In this document: one piece after another, positions 1 through 8,582 of the stretch
How positions within the stretch are numbered: position 1 is the first letter of the stretch
Layout: every line of letters begins with the position of its first letter
From: Algoriphagus formosus
GTDB lineage: Bacteria; Bacteroidota; Bacteroidia; Cytophagales; Cyclobacteriaceae
DNA length: 64,000 nt
NCBI RefSeq assembly: GCF_002807035.1
Contig: NZ_NIUC01000001.1
Span: 1,116,001 to 1,180,000 of the forward strand
Direction: 5' to 3'
The notes under the pieces: model-generated
Database searches by the model: none
The model's input: only the letters and a program-made list of their open reading frames with translations
Told to the model about the DNA's origin: nothing
Position numbers and translations under genes: made by a program

Positions 1-1134
1 TTGGTTTTTGATCTTTTGAAAAAGAGCTTTCTGATCACCACGAAAATCATGAACCAAAGCCAAAAACGAACCGAAACCGGCCTTTTCTAATCGTTCAAAA
101 ACCACGTCTAAAGCCGCTCGCTTTTGGGAAACAACCAGTACCTTTTTCCCTCTGGCGATGTAATCCGACACCAGATTAGCGATCAATTGAGACTTGCCTG
201 TACCCGGAGGACCTTGGATCACTAGGCTTTTTCCTTGCCGAACTTTGATCAAAGCACTTTCTTGAGAAGCATCAAGCGGAAAAACCGGAAATAGGTTTTC
301 CTCCCTGATTTGAGTTTCCTTTTCCTTCGAAAGGAAAAGATGCTGAAACAAATCTTCCAGTGAACTTTCGGAATAATGCTCCTTCAAGATTTCATAATCA
401 GAAAAAAGAAAACTCCCCTTTTGAGCAAATTGACCTAAAACCGCAAAAGGTTTTAGGCTCACTTTTCCTTCGGAAAAACGCTCCTGATCGAGCGAAATCT
501 GGGAAATTGGGAAAGGAATAATCTGGTCTTCCAGCAAGTTGGATTGTACCTGAATGGCAAAGTACTCAGGAATCATTTTGGCCAGGGCTGTCCGGAACTC
601 CAGTGCATCCTTTGGTAGATTTTCCAGCAATTCATCCGAAAAGCTCTCTGGCAAGTGCTGATCGGTGGTATGTCTCCAGGCAAGCTGGAAAGCTGGATTC
701 CACTGCCAATTATCCTCTGAAATCAAGGACCAAGACCCATTTTCCTTGCTAAGTTGAACCGGTTTCAACAACAAGGGACTTCGGACGAGCTGCCCGTTAA
801 TGAGTTTTCCTTCCACAAAAATCCAAGCCAAATAGAGACTCTGCTCCCCGGTTTCCTCCTGAGTCAACTGGTCTCGAAAAGCCATTCGGGAAAGCCCCTT
901 TGAAACTTGATTGGCATCCGCAGATCGAGGATCTATATCTGGAGAGAGGATAATCTTCTTTTTGCCTTCGATAGACTTTCTGAGAATCTCAAAGGCAGGA
1001 TCGCCGTTCAAAAAATCAAACTCCCGAAGGTCCAACATCCCGTACCCTTCCAATTTCGGTAAATACAAGGACCTATTTTTGGTGGATAGGTCTGTGAGCC
1101 GATTTAGGTAGGTTTGGAAGATAGAATCGGGCAT
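1..1134 (-). CDS. Superfamily 1 DNA/RNA helicase or AAA ATPase, N-terminal 378 residues (runs off left edge)
   Basis: An open frame runs from ATG at 1134 to base 1 without a stop, so only the N-terminus is present. Residues 1-290 form an alpha/beta region with no motif I can name. A Walker A motif GPPGTGKS lies at 308-315, followed by a segment (GKKVLVVSQKRAALDVV) typical of motif Ia in large SF1 helicases of the DUF4011/AAA_11 kind. It presumably couples ATP hydrolysis to nucleic-acid unwinding or remodelling; the substrate is unknown. The start codon lies 5 bp beyond the terminal repeat of the 231-bp element at 1140-1370, so any promoter or leader must lie inside that element or further upstream. 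Confidence 0.8.
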   Translation of the reverse strand, partial: MPDSIFQTYLNRLTDLSTKNRSLYLPKLEGYGMLDLREFDFLNGDPAFEILRKSIEGKKKIILSPDIDPRSADANQVSKGLSRMAFRDQLTQEETGEQSLYLAWIFVEGKLINGQLVRSPLLLKPVQLSKENGSWSLISEDNWQWNPAFQLAWRHTTDQHLPESFSDELLENLPKDALEFRTALAKMIPEYFAIQVQSNLLEDQIIPFPISQISLDQERFSEGKVSLKPFAVLGQFAQKGSFLFSDYEILKEHYSESSLEDLFQHLFLSKEKETQIREENLFPVFPLDASQESALIKVRQGKSLVIQGPPGTGKSQLIANLVSDYIARGKKVLVVSQKRAALDVVFERLEKAGFGSFLALVHDFRGDQKALFQKIKNQ

Positions 1135-1139
1135 TTACT

Positions 1140-1370
1140 TAGGGCTTGCTGAAAAACGCTATAATAGTTGAAAAGCTACCAGATGATCTCATTTTTTATT
1201 GAGTTTTTTTAGCCTGCGCAAGGTTATATAAGTAAAGTAGCAATTTTGAAATTATTAAGCTAGCCTCAGGCATACCATCTTCCTCGTTGGCCTTCGCTTG
1301 AAGTATAGGAATACAGCTACACTCGACCGCCTTGAAGCTGGCATACCTGAAACTTTTTCAGTGAGCCCTA
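1140..1370. mobile_element. MITE-like element or IS remnant with imperfect terminal inverted repeats
   Basis: The left end (1140-1156, TAGGGCTTGCTGAAAAA) and the right end (1354-1370) are inverted copies matching at 15 of 17 bases. A second inverted pair, 1266-1282 and 1334-1350 (14 of 17), nests inside. No reading frame of useful length lies between them. GGGCT...CTGAAAAA termini resemble those of some DDE insertion sequences, so this is either a non-autonomous copy or a remnant. A clean target duplication was not seen. It fills the whole gap between the helicase and the SDR gene. Confidence 0.55.
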
Positions 1371-2180
1371 TTTAAAAGGCGAGTCTTTTTCTTTAGCCAT
1401 CTGATTATAGACAATTCCATCGAGAATTCCCGGCATCCACTTATTCAGAAACACGGCCAACTTACCCTGAGATGTCAAGACAATATCACGCTTTCGCTTG
1501 ATCGTCGCCTTCAAGATATGTTGCGCCACTTCCTCGGAAGTCATCATTTTAGCCTCATCCCGAGGGGATTCGCCCTGAGAAGAACCATCAGCTGTGAGTG
1601 CGGTATTTCGAATATTGGAAGCTGTAAACCCTGGAGCTACGACCAAGACATGAACGCCCTTTTTCATCACCTCTGTGCGAAGTGCTTCAAAAAAGCCATT
1701 CATCGCGTACTTACTGGCTGTGTAGGCTGTTCGTGCAGGCGTACCCCGATAACCATTGATAGATGAAATGCCGATGATTGAGCCTTTGGACTTCAAAATA
1801 GCCGGGAGACAAAACTTGGTCGCATAGACTGTTCCCCAGAAATTCGTATCCATCACCTTGCGAAAAACATCCAAATCCAAGTCCTGAAAGAGTGCCCGCA
1901 TGGAGATTCCGGCATTATTGATCAGAATATCAATCTGTCCAAAATGGGAAAGCGTCTCCTCCGCCATTCGTTGATTGTCAGCCTCCGAACCGGCGTCAGC
2001 GAGAATGGGAAGAACCTCGAAACCCTGTGAACGGAGTTTCAATGCAGTATTTTCCAGCTTTTCAGGGTTACGGCCTGTGATGGCGAGTTTGGCGCCTTCT
2101 CGGCCAAATACCTCAGCGCAGGCCTCGCCGATTCCTGAAGTGGCACCGGTGATTAGAACGACTTTGTCTTTGAATTTCAT
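1368..2180 (-). CDS. Short-chain dehydrogenase/reductase (SDR family)
   Basis: A 270-residue classical SDR, a cytosolic NAD(P)-dependent oxidoreductase. The cofactor motif TGATSGIG is at 11-18 and NNAG at 88-91. The catalytic Ser140 and Tyr153-x3-Lys157 are intact. The substrate cannot be told from sequence; the C-terminal tail (KWMPGILDGIVYNQMAKEKD) resembles SDRs annotated as acting on lipids or sterols, but this is weak. The stop codon TAG at 1368-1370 is the outermost triplet of the inverted repeat of the adjacent mobile element, so the last residues may differ from the ancestral end. It stands alone, 126 bp downstream of moaE on the same strand. Confidence 0.9.
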   Translation of the reverse strand: MKFKDKVVLITGATSGIGEACAEVFGREGAKLAITGRNPEKLENTALKLRSQGFEVLPILADAGSEADNQRMAEETLSHFGQIDILINNAGISMRALFQDLDLDVFRKVMDTNFWGTVYATKFCLPAILKSKGSIIGISSINGYRGTPARTAYTASKYAMNGFFEALRTEVMKKGVHVLVVAPGFTASNIRNTALTADGSSQGESPRDEAKMMTSEEVAQHILKATIKRKRDIVLTSQGKLAVFLNKWMPGILDGIVYNQMAKEKDSPFK

Positions 2181-2306
2181 AGCCGAAAATTAAGATTAAA
2201 GATAGGGAATCAGGAATCTTGGTGATAAAAAATATACTTGCCCAACTAGATCAGGTTAGGGTTTAGCTATTTAATACTATCCAAAGGATTCCAATCCTCC
2301 AAAAAA

Positions 2307-2753
2307 CTATCGATTCACCTTCCAAACATGCCCTTCGGTATCCAACAATTCTTTGCCCCAAATGGGTAATTCTTCTTTGATCCGCTCCACCAATTCTTCA
2401 CATGCATCCATCGCTGCTTTGCGGTGTTTGGAGGAGGTGAACACAAACAGGCAAATCTCCCCTACCTTCACTTCTCCCAAACTATGATAAATATGCATGC
2501 ACGTTAATGGGTATTTCGCAAAAATTGCTTCTCGAATCTCAAAAGCCTTTTCAAGCGCCATTTCTTCATAGGCTGTATAATCTATCCCAATCACTTGACC
2601 CTCATCCTTTTGATCAGCACGTACTTGACCTAGAAAAATCGAGTGTCCTCCGATATCAGTTTTGCTTGCATGGTTTGCGATTGAGTTGGCAATTTTCTCA
2701 GGAGAAATAGTTCCCTTCACAAAAATATTCTTCGGTTTTCTGACTTTATCCAT
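2307..2753 (-). CDS. moaE: Molybdopterin synthase catalytic (large) subunit MoaE
   Basis: This 148-residue MoaE transfers sulfur from MoaD thiocarboxylate to precursor Z (cPMP) to form the molybdopterin dithiolene. The central segment HSLGEVKVGE and the C-terminal IKEELPIWGKE block are family hallmarks. The lysine of the PIWKKE-type active site appears shifted by one (PIWGKE, Lys134), while Lys126 is kept; I believe this variant is common in Bacteroidota. Its start overlaps the moeB-like stop by 8 bp, so it is translationally coupled as the last gene of moaD-moeB-moaE. Confidence 0.93.
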   Translation of the reverse strand: MDKVRKPKNIFVKGTISPEKIANSIANHASKTDIGGHSIFLGQVRADQKDEGQVIGIDYTAYEEMALEKAFEIREAIFAKYPLTCMHIYHSLGEVKVGEICLFVFTSSKHRKAAMDACEELVERIKEELPIWGKELLDTEGHVWKVNR

Positions 2754-3831
2754 TACTTCTTGAGTTTGTTTTTAGCGCACTGATCCCGCCCTTTATGGAA
2801 TAAGTAGCCTTGTCTGGAAAATGTGATTTGATCAATAGCGCTGCTTTTTGACTTCGGATTCCGGTTTGGCAAAAGAAAAAGATGGATTCGGCGTCTTCCA
2901 ATTTTTCTAATTGCTGAGGCAAGACAGACATAGGGATTTTGGTCAAAGCTGAGCATACGAGCGGTGGCTCTTCTTCCAACTCACGCACATCGACCAACAT
3001 GGTTCCGTGCCCTGCCCTTCTAAATGCATCGTCCCAGTCCAAAGTTTCTATGCCCTCACAAGCCAATTCGTAATTGATCGCCTGCAAGGATTCCCAATCA
3101 GCGGGCGCAGCAGCTCTTGCCTTAAAACTAGGGCTGATTTGCAAATCGTAAGTTTCGGACGTCAAGCTATTGAAATACAAAACCCGATTTTCCAAAACCT
3201 CACCCAATCCAGAGAGTACTTTGATTGCTTCTAAGGCCATCAAGTTTCCGATGACCCCAGGCAAAACTCCCAGCACACCCGTTTCGGAGCAATTTGGGAT
3301 TTCTGCGGCCGAAGGCATATCGGGGAAAAGATCCCGGTATTGACAGGAATTACGATTCAGATTAAAGACAGAAACCTGCCCCTCATGCTGATAAATCGCC
3401 CCAAAAACCAAAGGCTTTTTAAGCAAAACGCAGGCATCATTGACTAGATAGCGAGTGGGAAAATTGTCAGAGCCGTCGATTATAAGGTGATGCGGACTTA
3501 GAATTTCTTTAGCATTGTCAGTGCTGATAAATTCGGAGATCGCAGTCCATTCAATATCGGAATACTTGGATTTAAAATATTCTACAGCCGCTTCAGCCTT
3601 TTTCTTTCCAAGATCCTTCTCTCCAAAAATGACTTGCCGATTTAGATTGGATAGGCTCACTTCATCTCCGTCTACCACGGTGATTTTACCTACCCCAGCA
3701 GCAGCCAAATAAAGTAAAATAGGCGAACCCAAGCCTCCTGCACCAATCACTGCCACAGAGGAATTTCTCAGTTTTTCTTGGCCTTCAGTACCAAACCCGG
3801 GCAATATAATTTGTCGTTCAAATCGATTCAT
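2746..3831 (-). CDS. moeB: MoeB/ThiF-type adenylyltransferase fused to a rhodanese domain (MoeZ-like)
   Basis: A 361-residue fusion. Residues 1-235 are a ThiF/MoeB E1-like domain: GAGGLG at 30-35, Asp54, the SNLNRQ motif and Cys181 in NCSETG. Residues 258-355 are a rhodanese domain with the loop CQTGIRS and catalytic Cys321. It should adenylate the C-terminal glycine of MoaD and, with rhodanese persulfide, make the MoaD thiocarboxylate; it might also serve ThiS. The CxxC pairs that bind structural zinc in E. coli MoeB are not seen: at the first site only Cys163 remains (CQYR), and the later pair is absent. It lies 4 bp after moaD and overlaps moaE by 8 bp. Confidence 0.9.
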   Translation of the reverse strand: MNRFERQIILPGFGTEGQEKLRNSSVAVIGAGGLGSPILLYLAAAGVGKITVVDGDEVSLSNLNRQVIFGEKDLGKKKAEAAVEYFKSKYSDIEWTAISEFISTDNAKEILSPHHLIIDGSDNFPTRYLVNDACVLLKKPLVFGAIYQHEGQVSVFNLNRNSCQYRDLFPDMPSAAEIPNCSETGVLGVLPGVIGNLMALEAIKVLSGLGEVLENRVLYFNSLTSETYDLQISPSFKARAAAPADWESLQAINYELACEGIETLDWDDAFRRAGHGTMLVDVRELEEEPPLVCSALTKIPMSVLPQQLEKLEDAESIFFFCQTGIRSQKAALLIKSHFPDKATYSIKGGISALKTNSRSNG

Positions 3832-3835
3832 AAAT

Positions 3836-4075
3836 TCATCCTCCTGAAAAAGGCGGTAAAATGGCTACCTCGGCTCCAATGGGAATGATGGAAGGCTCAG
3901 TACAAAGTTTTTTATTTACGGCAAGGCTAAACTTAATCCCCTTCAAATCCGGGTAATTCTCATTCAAATGCTCAAGCAAGCGTTCCGAATTTCCTGGATT
4001 TTCAAGAAACAGTTCCTGTTTACCCAGTTTTTCCGCCGCCATCCCAAAAGCTTTGACCTTTATCTGATTTTCCAT
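3836..4075 (-). CDS. moaD: Molybdopterin synthase sulfur-carrier subunit MoaD
   Basis: A 79-residue ubiquitin-fold protein ending in PPFSGG. The C-terminal Gly-Gly is adenylated by the MoeB partner and turned into a thiocarboxylate, the sulfur donor for MoaE. Length and the AEVAILPPFSGG ending are typical. It is the first gene of the moaD-moeB-moaE block, reading away from the plus-strand glucanase gene. Confidence 0.93.
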   Translation of the reverse strand: MENQIKVKAFGMAAEKLGKQELFLENPGNSERLLEHLNENYPDLKGIKFSLAVNKKLCTEPSIIPIGAEVAILPPFSGG

Positions 4076-4249
4076 GTCGTTTGGATTGAGATTACTAAAT
4101 TACACTTCATCATTTTATTAAACTAACCAATGGGATAATTGATCAAATTTCTTAGAAATCAATTTGATTATTGAGATTGCGTTTGATATTTGATCTGGAG
4201 CCAGGAGAATAGATCATTACATCAAGTCCTACAAACCACCGACCTACCT

Positions 4250-5626
4250 ATGCTAAAGAACTATTGGAAGCTGAATTTCTTTCTTTTAATACCCTGTCTA
4301 TTTCTCAGTTGTGACAATACCAACCTAGAGTCCGATCTTGAAAAAGACAATCTCAGTTCATACCCAAATCTAAGCGACAAACAGCTACTGGATACGGTAC
4401 AGTACTATACCTTTCAATATTTCTGGGATGGGGCAGAGCCCAATTCAGGCATGGCACCGGAGCGAATTCATATCGATGGAAATTATTCTGACCAAGACCA
4501 GCATATTATCACCACGGGAGGAACTGGAATGGGATTAATTGGGATACTTGGAGCTATTGAGCGGGGTTGGATTAGTCGGGAGGAGGCAGTGGCTCGATTC
4601 GAAAAGATGCTTTCCTTTCTGGAAAAAGCCGATCGATTTCATGGGATTTGGCCGCATTGGCTGGATGGGAAAACCGGAAAAACCAAGCCTTTTAGCCCAA
4701 AAGATGATGGAGCTGACTTGGTTGAATCTGCCTTTCTGATGCAGGGACTTCTGGCAGTCAGAGAGTATTTCAAAGAAGGAAATGAGGCCGAAAAACAAAT
4801 ATCTCAGCGAATCCAAACCCTCTGGGAGGAAATGGACTGGAACTGGCACACGCAAAACGGTCAAAAAGTACTTTACTGGCATTGGTCACCCAATTTTGGC
4901 TGGGAGATGAATTTTGCTTTGGTAGGCTACAATGAAGCTTTGGCGACCTATATTTTGGCAGCAGCCTCTCCCACCCATCCTATCGATCCGGAAGTGTACC
5001 ATCAAGGCTGGGCAAGGTCAGAAGGTATTCGTTCGCCAAAAGAAACTCCGTATGGTTTTCCCTTGCAGCTAAAGCATAATGGGGCAGAGGAATTGGGAGG
5101 TCCACTTTTTTGGGCCCACTATTCTTACCTGAGCATTAATCCCAAAGGCCTCAAAGATCAATATGCGGACTATTGGGAGGAAAACAGAAACCAAACCCTG
5201 ATCAATCGGGCTTGGTGCATGGAGAATCCTAAAAAATTCAAGGGCTATGGAGCGAATCTCTGGGGCCTTACTGCTTCCTATTCGGTCAATTTCTATCATG
5301 CACATCGACCCGGGGATGATGTGGGAGTAATCTCCCCCACTGCTGCCATTTCCTCAATTGTCTACACCCCGGAGGAATCTATGAAAGTGATGCGGAATCT
5401 GTATGAAAACTATGGAAGCAAGGCCTTCGGACCCTATGGATTTTACGATGCCATGAGTCCTCATCACGACTATTTTCCACAACGTTATTTGGCTATTGAT
5501 CAGGGACCTATGGTGACTATGATCGAAAACTATCGCTCAGGTTTGGGTTGGAAGTTGGTTATGAATGCACCTGAAATTCAGCAAGGTTTGGAAAAATTGG
5601 GTTTTACTTATGAAATCCCCAATTAG
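4250..5626 (+). CDS. GH144/glycoamylase-like lipoprotein (putative endo-beta-1,2-glucanase)
   Basis: A 458-residue lipoprotein of the PF10091 glycoamylase-like family, an (alpha/alpha)6 fold. Characterised Bacteroidota relatives form GH144 and cut beta-1,2-glucan. The ATG at 4250 is chosen because it gives a standard lipoprotein signal (LFLSC, Cys17), although the frame is open upstream to a TTG at 4190. Typical segments are YYTFQYFWDGAEP near the N-terminus, HWSPNFGWEMNF in the middle and YGFYDAMSP near the end. It probably acts in the periplasm or at the outer membrane. It splits the molybdenum-cofactor genes and its last 4 bases overlap the convergent transporter gene. No SusCD pair is adjacent. 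Confidence 0.85.
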   Translation: MLKNYWKLNFFLLIPCLFLSCDNTNLESDLEKDNLSSYPNLSDKQLLDTVQYYTFQYFWDGAEPNSGMAPERIHIDGNYSDQDQHIITTGGTGMGLIGILGAIERGWISREEAVARFEKMLSFLEKADRFHGIWPHWLDGKTGKTKPFSPKDDGADLVESAFLMQGLLAVREYFKEGNEAEKQISQRIQTLWEEMDWNWHTQNGQKVLYWHWSPNFGWEMNFALVGYNEALATYILAAASPTHPIDPEVYHQGWARSEGIRSPKETPYGFPLQLKHNGAEELGGPLFWAHYSYLSINPKGLKDQYADYWEENRNQTLINRAWCMENPKKFKGYGANLWGLTASYSVNFYHAHRPGDDVGVISPTAAISSIVYTPEESMKVMRNLYENYGSKAFGPYGFYDAMSPHHDYFPQRYLAIDQGPMVTMIENYRSGLGWKLVMNAPEIQQGLEKLGFTYEIPN

Positions 5627-6360
5627 GACAGCATCAATTTAATCGATGCAAATAGGAGGACAAAGGCCAAAAGGTACTTCAAGGACTTAACAGAAAATCG
5701 CTTTGCACCCAAATAAGCCCCCAAAATCCCCCCTGCAACAGTCAGAGGAACCAATACCCACAATTCTTCCTTGAGCGGAAGCTCATAAATACTAGCTCCT
5801 AAAAAGCCTGCCACTGAATTCAAAAAGATAAATAAGGCACTCAGCGCAGCCGTCTCTTTTACTCCGGCCCAACCCAACATCAAGACAATCGGCGTAAGAA
5901 TGATTCCTCCACCAATCCCGATCATTCCAGAAAGAAAGCCGATCAAAATCCCCAATAGCGGCCCCATCCACCAAGCCCGCTCGATCTTAACCTTATCAGC
6001 AATCGGGAAGACTCCAGCAAACTTAAGCGCGGGGAAAATCAAGAGTGCTCCTAAGACTTTTTTATAAATAGAGGCATCCAACAGGATGGTTCCCCCCAAA
6101 TACGCTGCAGGAATGGAAAACAGAATAAGCGACCAAAACAAACTCGTCGGAAACTCCCCTGCCTTGCGGTAATTCAGAAAGGAAGCCATGGACACCATCA
6201 TATTAAGGATCAAGGCAGTGGGGCGAATCTCCTCAGGGGCGAAACCCAACAAAGCCAAAATCATCAAATAGGAGCTTGCCCCTCCATGCCCGACCGAAGC
6301 ATAAAGGAAAGCCGCAAAAGGCATCAGGAAAAATAGTCCGTAATAAATCAGATCATCCAT
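5623..6360 (-). CDS. TSUP family (TauE/SafE) membrane transporter
   Basis: A polytopic inner-membrane protein of 245 residues with about 7-8 hydrophobic segments and the two-halved TSUP pattern: the N-half motif GHGGASSYL and the C-half motif GMIGIGGGIILTP. TSUP proteins move sulfite, sulfonates or other small sulfur or organic anions; the direction is unclear here. The ATG at 6360 shares one base with the moeA stop (TAATG), so translation is probably coupled to moeA, hinting at a link to sulfur or oxyanion handling with cofactor synthesis. That link is inference. Confidence 0.87.
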   Translation of the reverse strand: MDDLIYYGLFFLMPFAAFLYASVGHGGASSYLMILALLGFAPEEIRPTALILNMMVSMASFLNYRKAGEFPTSLFWSLILFSIPAAYLGGTILLDASIYKKVLGALLIFPALKFAGVFPIADKVKIERAWWMGPLLGILIGFLSGMIGIGGGIILTPIVLMLGWAGVKETAALSALFIFLNSVAGFLGASIYELPLKEELWVLVPLTVAGGILGAYLGAKRFSVKSLKYLLAFVLLFASIKLMLS

Positions 6361-7535
6361 TACCAAGGATAAAATTTCAAAAGTGTACCAGATTCAACAA
6401 CAAATGACTCTTCCGGGATTTCTACAAATCCATCAGCAAGGCCAAAAGCTATCAAATTGAAGGATTCTTGCCCTTGAAGCACCTCCACTTTTCCATTTTG
6501 GATTCTTGCTTTTAAAAACTGGGTGAGCGTGATTTTCTTTTCGAAATCATGAGCCAAAGGAAGCTCTTGAAAATGATTCCAAGCCTCTTCATCTCCTTTC
6601 CAGGCCTGAATCACTGGTTTGGCGTACTGCAAAAAGCAGGAGAGCACCGAACCGGGATTTCCCGGAAGTGCGAAAACCATTTTACCATCCTTTTGTCCGG
6701 CATACAAGGGCTTTCCAGGTCTTTGCTTTAGCTTGTAGAAAAGTTGCTCCACCTGATTTTCTTCCACGGCATTTTTGACAAAATCATAGTCGCCAACAGA
6801 AATCCCTCCCGTGAAAATGATCAAATCATTTTGATCCAAAGCTTGAGCAAGAGTCTCAACTACAGCTTCTTTCTGATCAGGGACTTTGATCGCTTGGACT
6901 TCATCCACCTGCAGCTTTCTAAGCCAGGATTCTAAAGCAGGTCCGTTGGCATTGTAGATTTGACCGGCTTGAAGCTCATTTCCCAAGTCCTGAATCTCAT
7001 TGCCAGTGATGATAATGGCAACTTTTGGAGCCTGATAGACAGGAACCTCTTTTACTCCCACCGAAGCCAAAAGACTGACTAGGCCAGAGGTGATTTTTGC
7101 GCCAGCCTCGGCGATGATATCTCCTTTTTTGCACTGTGTACCTCTGTAGCGAACATGATTTCCTTGCACCGCATCTTCGGGATTGAAGCGGATGCTGTTT
7201 CCATTTCGCTCTACTTTTTCCTGCATGATTACCGAATCAGCACCTGAAGGCATGGGAGCACCTGTGAAAATGCGAATCGCCTGTCCTTTCTCAAATTTTG
7301 GAGGTTCGGCAGCACCGGCAGCAGCTTCTCCGACCAATTCCAATTGACTTACTCCCTCTTCCCAAGAAAACGCATAGCCATCCATGGCTGAATTGTCGAA
7401 AGAAGGAACGTCTAATTGGGAGGAGATGGGTTTGGCTAAGAAAAATCCCTGAGCTGATGAAATGGGTAAAACTTGGACATTTTGCGACAGTTCAAGCTTC
7501 TGAAGAATCGCCTTCGCTTCGTTTACTGAAATCAT
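6360..7535 (-). CDS. moeA: Molybdopterin molybdenumtransferase MoeA
   Basis: A 391-residue MoeA, which inserts molybdate into adenylated molybdopterin. Family signatures are present: PSFDNSAMDGYA near residue 45, the FTGAPMP loop, the IITGNE segment and TGGISVGDYDF in the MoCF-like domain. It begins directly after the moaA stop codon and ends in a TAATG overlap with the transporter gene, giving a tight operon moaA-moeA-TSUP. moaC and mogA/moaB are not in this window and must be encoded elsewhere if the pathway is complete. Confidence 0.94.
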   Translation of the reverse strand: MISVNEAKAILQKLELSQNVQVLPISSAQGFFLAKPISSQLDVPSFDNSAMDGYAFSWEEGVSQLELVGEAAAGAAEPPKFEKGQAIRIFTGAPMPSGADSVIMQEKVERNGNSIRFNPEDAVQGNHVRYRGTQCKKGDIIAEAGAKITSGLVSLLASVGVKEVPVYQAPKVAIIITGNEIQDLGNELQAGQIYNANGPALESWLRKLQVDEVQAIKVPDQKEAVVETLAQALDQNDLIIFTGGISVGDYDFVKNAVEENQVEQLFYKLKQRPGKPLYAGQKDGKMVFALPGNPGSVLSCFLQYAKPVIQAWKGDEEAWNHFQELPLAHDFEKKITLTQFLKARIQNGKVEVLQGQESFNLIAFGLADGFVEIPEESFVVESGTLLKFYPW

Positions 7536-8516
7536 TTAGCCTCCGATTTTGATCATACTTCGGTTTTCAATAGCCTCTGGATTGGCCTTGAGGTAATCCG
7601 GGTCAAACTGACCGCCCAAGGCTTTGTGCTTTCGGGAAATGGAAAGCCGGATGATTTCCTCCACGTCCTCTCCCCTTCTCAAGGCTCCCAAAAGGTCTAG
7701 CTCTTCCTTTCCAAAAAGACAATTTTTAATCTTGCCATCGGCAGTCAAGCGGATTCGATTGCAGCCAGCGCAGAAGTTTTCACTCATGGTGGTGATAAAG
7801 GCAAATGTCCCTTCAAAACCCGGAACCTTGTATTTCTTTGCGGTATCGTGCTTCTTATCTTCGAGCTTGACGATCTCGTACTTTTCCTTCACCAAATCCA
7901 GCATCTGCGCAGCAGTGACCACTTTTTTACTCTGCCAGTGATTTCCTGCAAAAGGCATAAACTCAATAAAACGCATGTGAATAGGAAGTTTCTCCGTTAT
8001 CGCCACAAAATCACAAATTTCCTCTTCAATCAATCCATGAAGGGCAACTGCATTGACTTTGACACGAAAGCCTTCTCGAAGGAGCAGGAGCATATTTTCC
8101 CAAACCAGATCAAATTGATCTCTACGGGTCAGTTTCAAAAATTTTTCCCGGTTGAGGGTATCCAAGCTGACGTTGACTGATCGAACACCAGCTTTTTTCA
8201 ACACTTCGATATGCTTGTGAATCAAAACCCCATTGGTGGTAAGGGTAAGCTCGACTGGGAAATCAGCCAATCGCTCTAAAATCTCTGGAAACTCTTTCCT
8301 CACCAAAGGTTCTCCTCCTGTCAATCGAATCTTTTTGACCCCAAGTCCTACAAAAGTCTGAGCCAAGGTCAAAATCTCCTCCTTGCTCATCAGTTTGGAC
8401 TGAGGCATCCACTCCATCTCCTCCTGCGGCATACAATAGGTGCAGCGGAAGTTGCAATGGTCTGTGAGGGAAATCCTCAGGTAATCGTGAACTCGTCCAA
8501 AACTGTCTTGAAGCAT
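7536..8516 (-). CDS. moaA: GTP 3',8-cyclase MoaA (radical SAM)
   Basis: A 326-residue radical-SAM enzyme that turns GTP into 3',8-cyclo-GTP, the first step of molybdenum-cofactor synthesis. The N-terminal cluster motif CNFRCTYC (CX3CX2C) is present, as is the C-terminal cluster CAGCNRIRL...NC (CX2CX13C) that holds GTP. The C-terminal Gly-Gly needed for activity is kept (IKIGG). It is first in the moaA-moeA-TSUP operon, and its stop codon directly abuts the moeA ATG. Confidence 0.95.
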   Translation of the reverse strand: MLQDSFGRVHDYLRISLTDHCNFRCTYCMPQEEMEWMPQSKLMSKEEILTLAQTFVGLGVKKIRLTGGEPLVRKEFPEILERLADFPVELTLTTNGVLIHKHIEVLKKAGVRSVNVSLDTLNREKFLKLTRRDQFDLVWENMLLLLREGFRVKVNAVALHGLIEEEICDFVAITEKLPIHMRFIEFMPFAGNHWQSKKVVTAAQMLDLVKEKYEIVKLEDKKHDTAKKYKVPGFEGTFAFITTMSENFCAGCNRIRLTADGKIKNCLFGKEELDLLGALRRGEDVEEIIRLSISRKHKALGGQFDPDYLKANPEAIENRSMIKIGG

Positions 8517-8582
8517 TTTGCTAGATTAGGTAATTTTTTATCAGTAGAAAACTTAAAAAGGTTAAATGGTTTCAATGAGATT

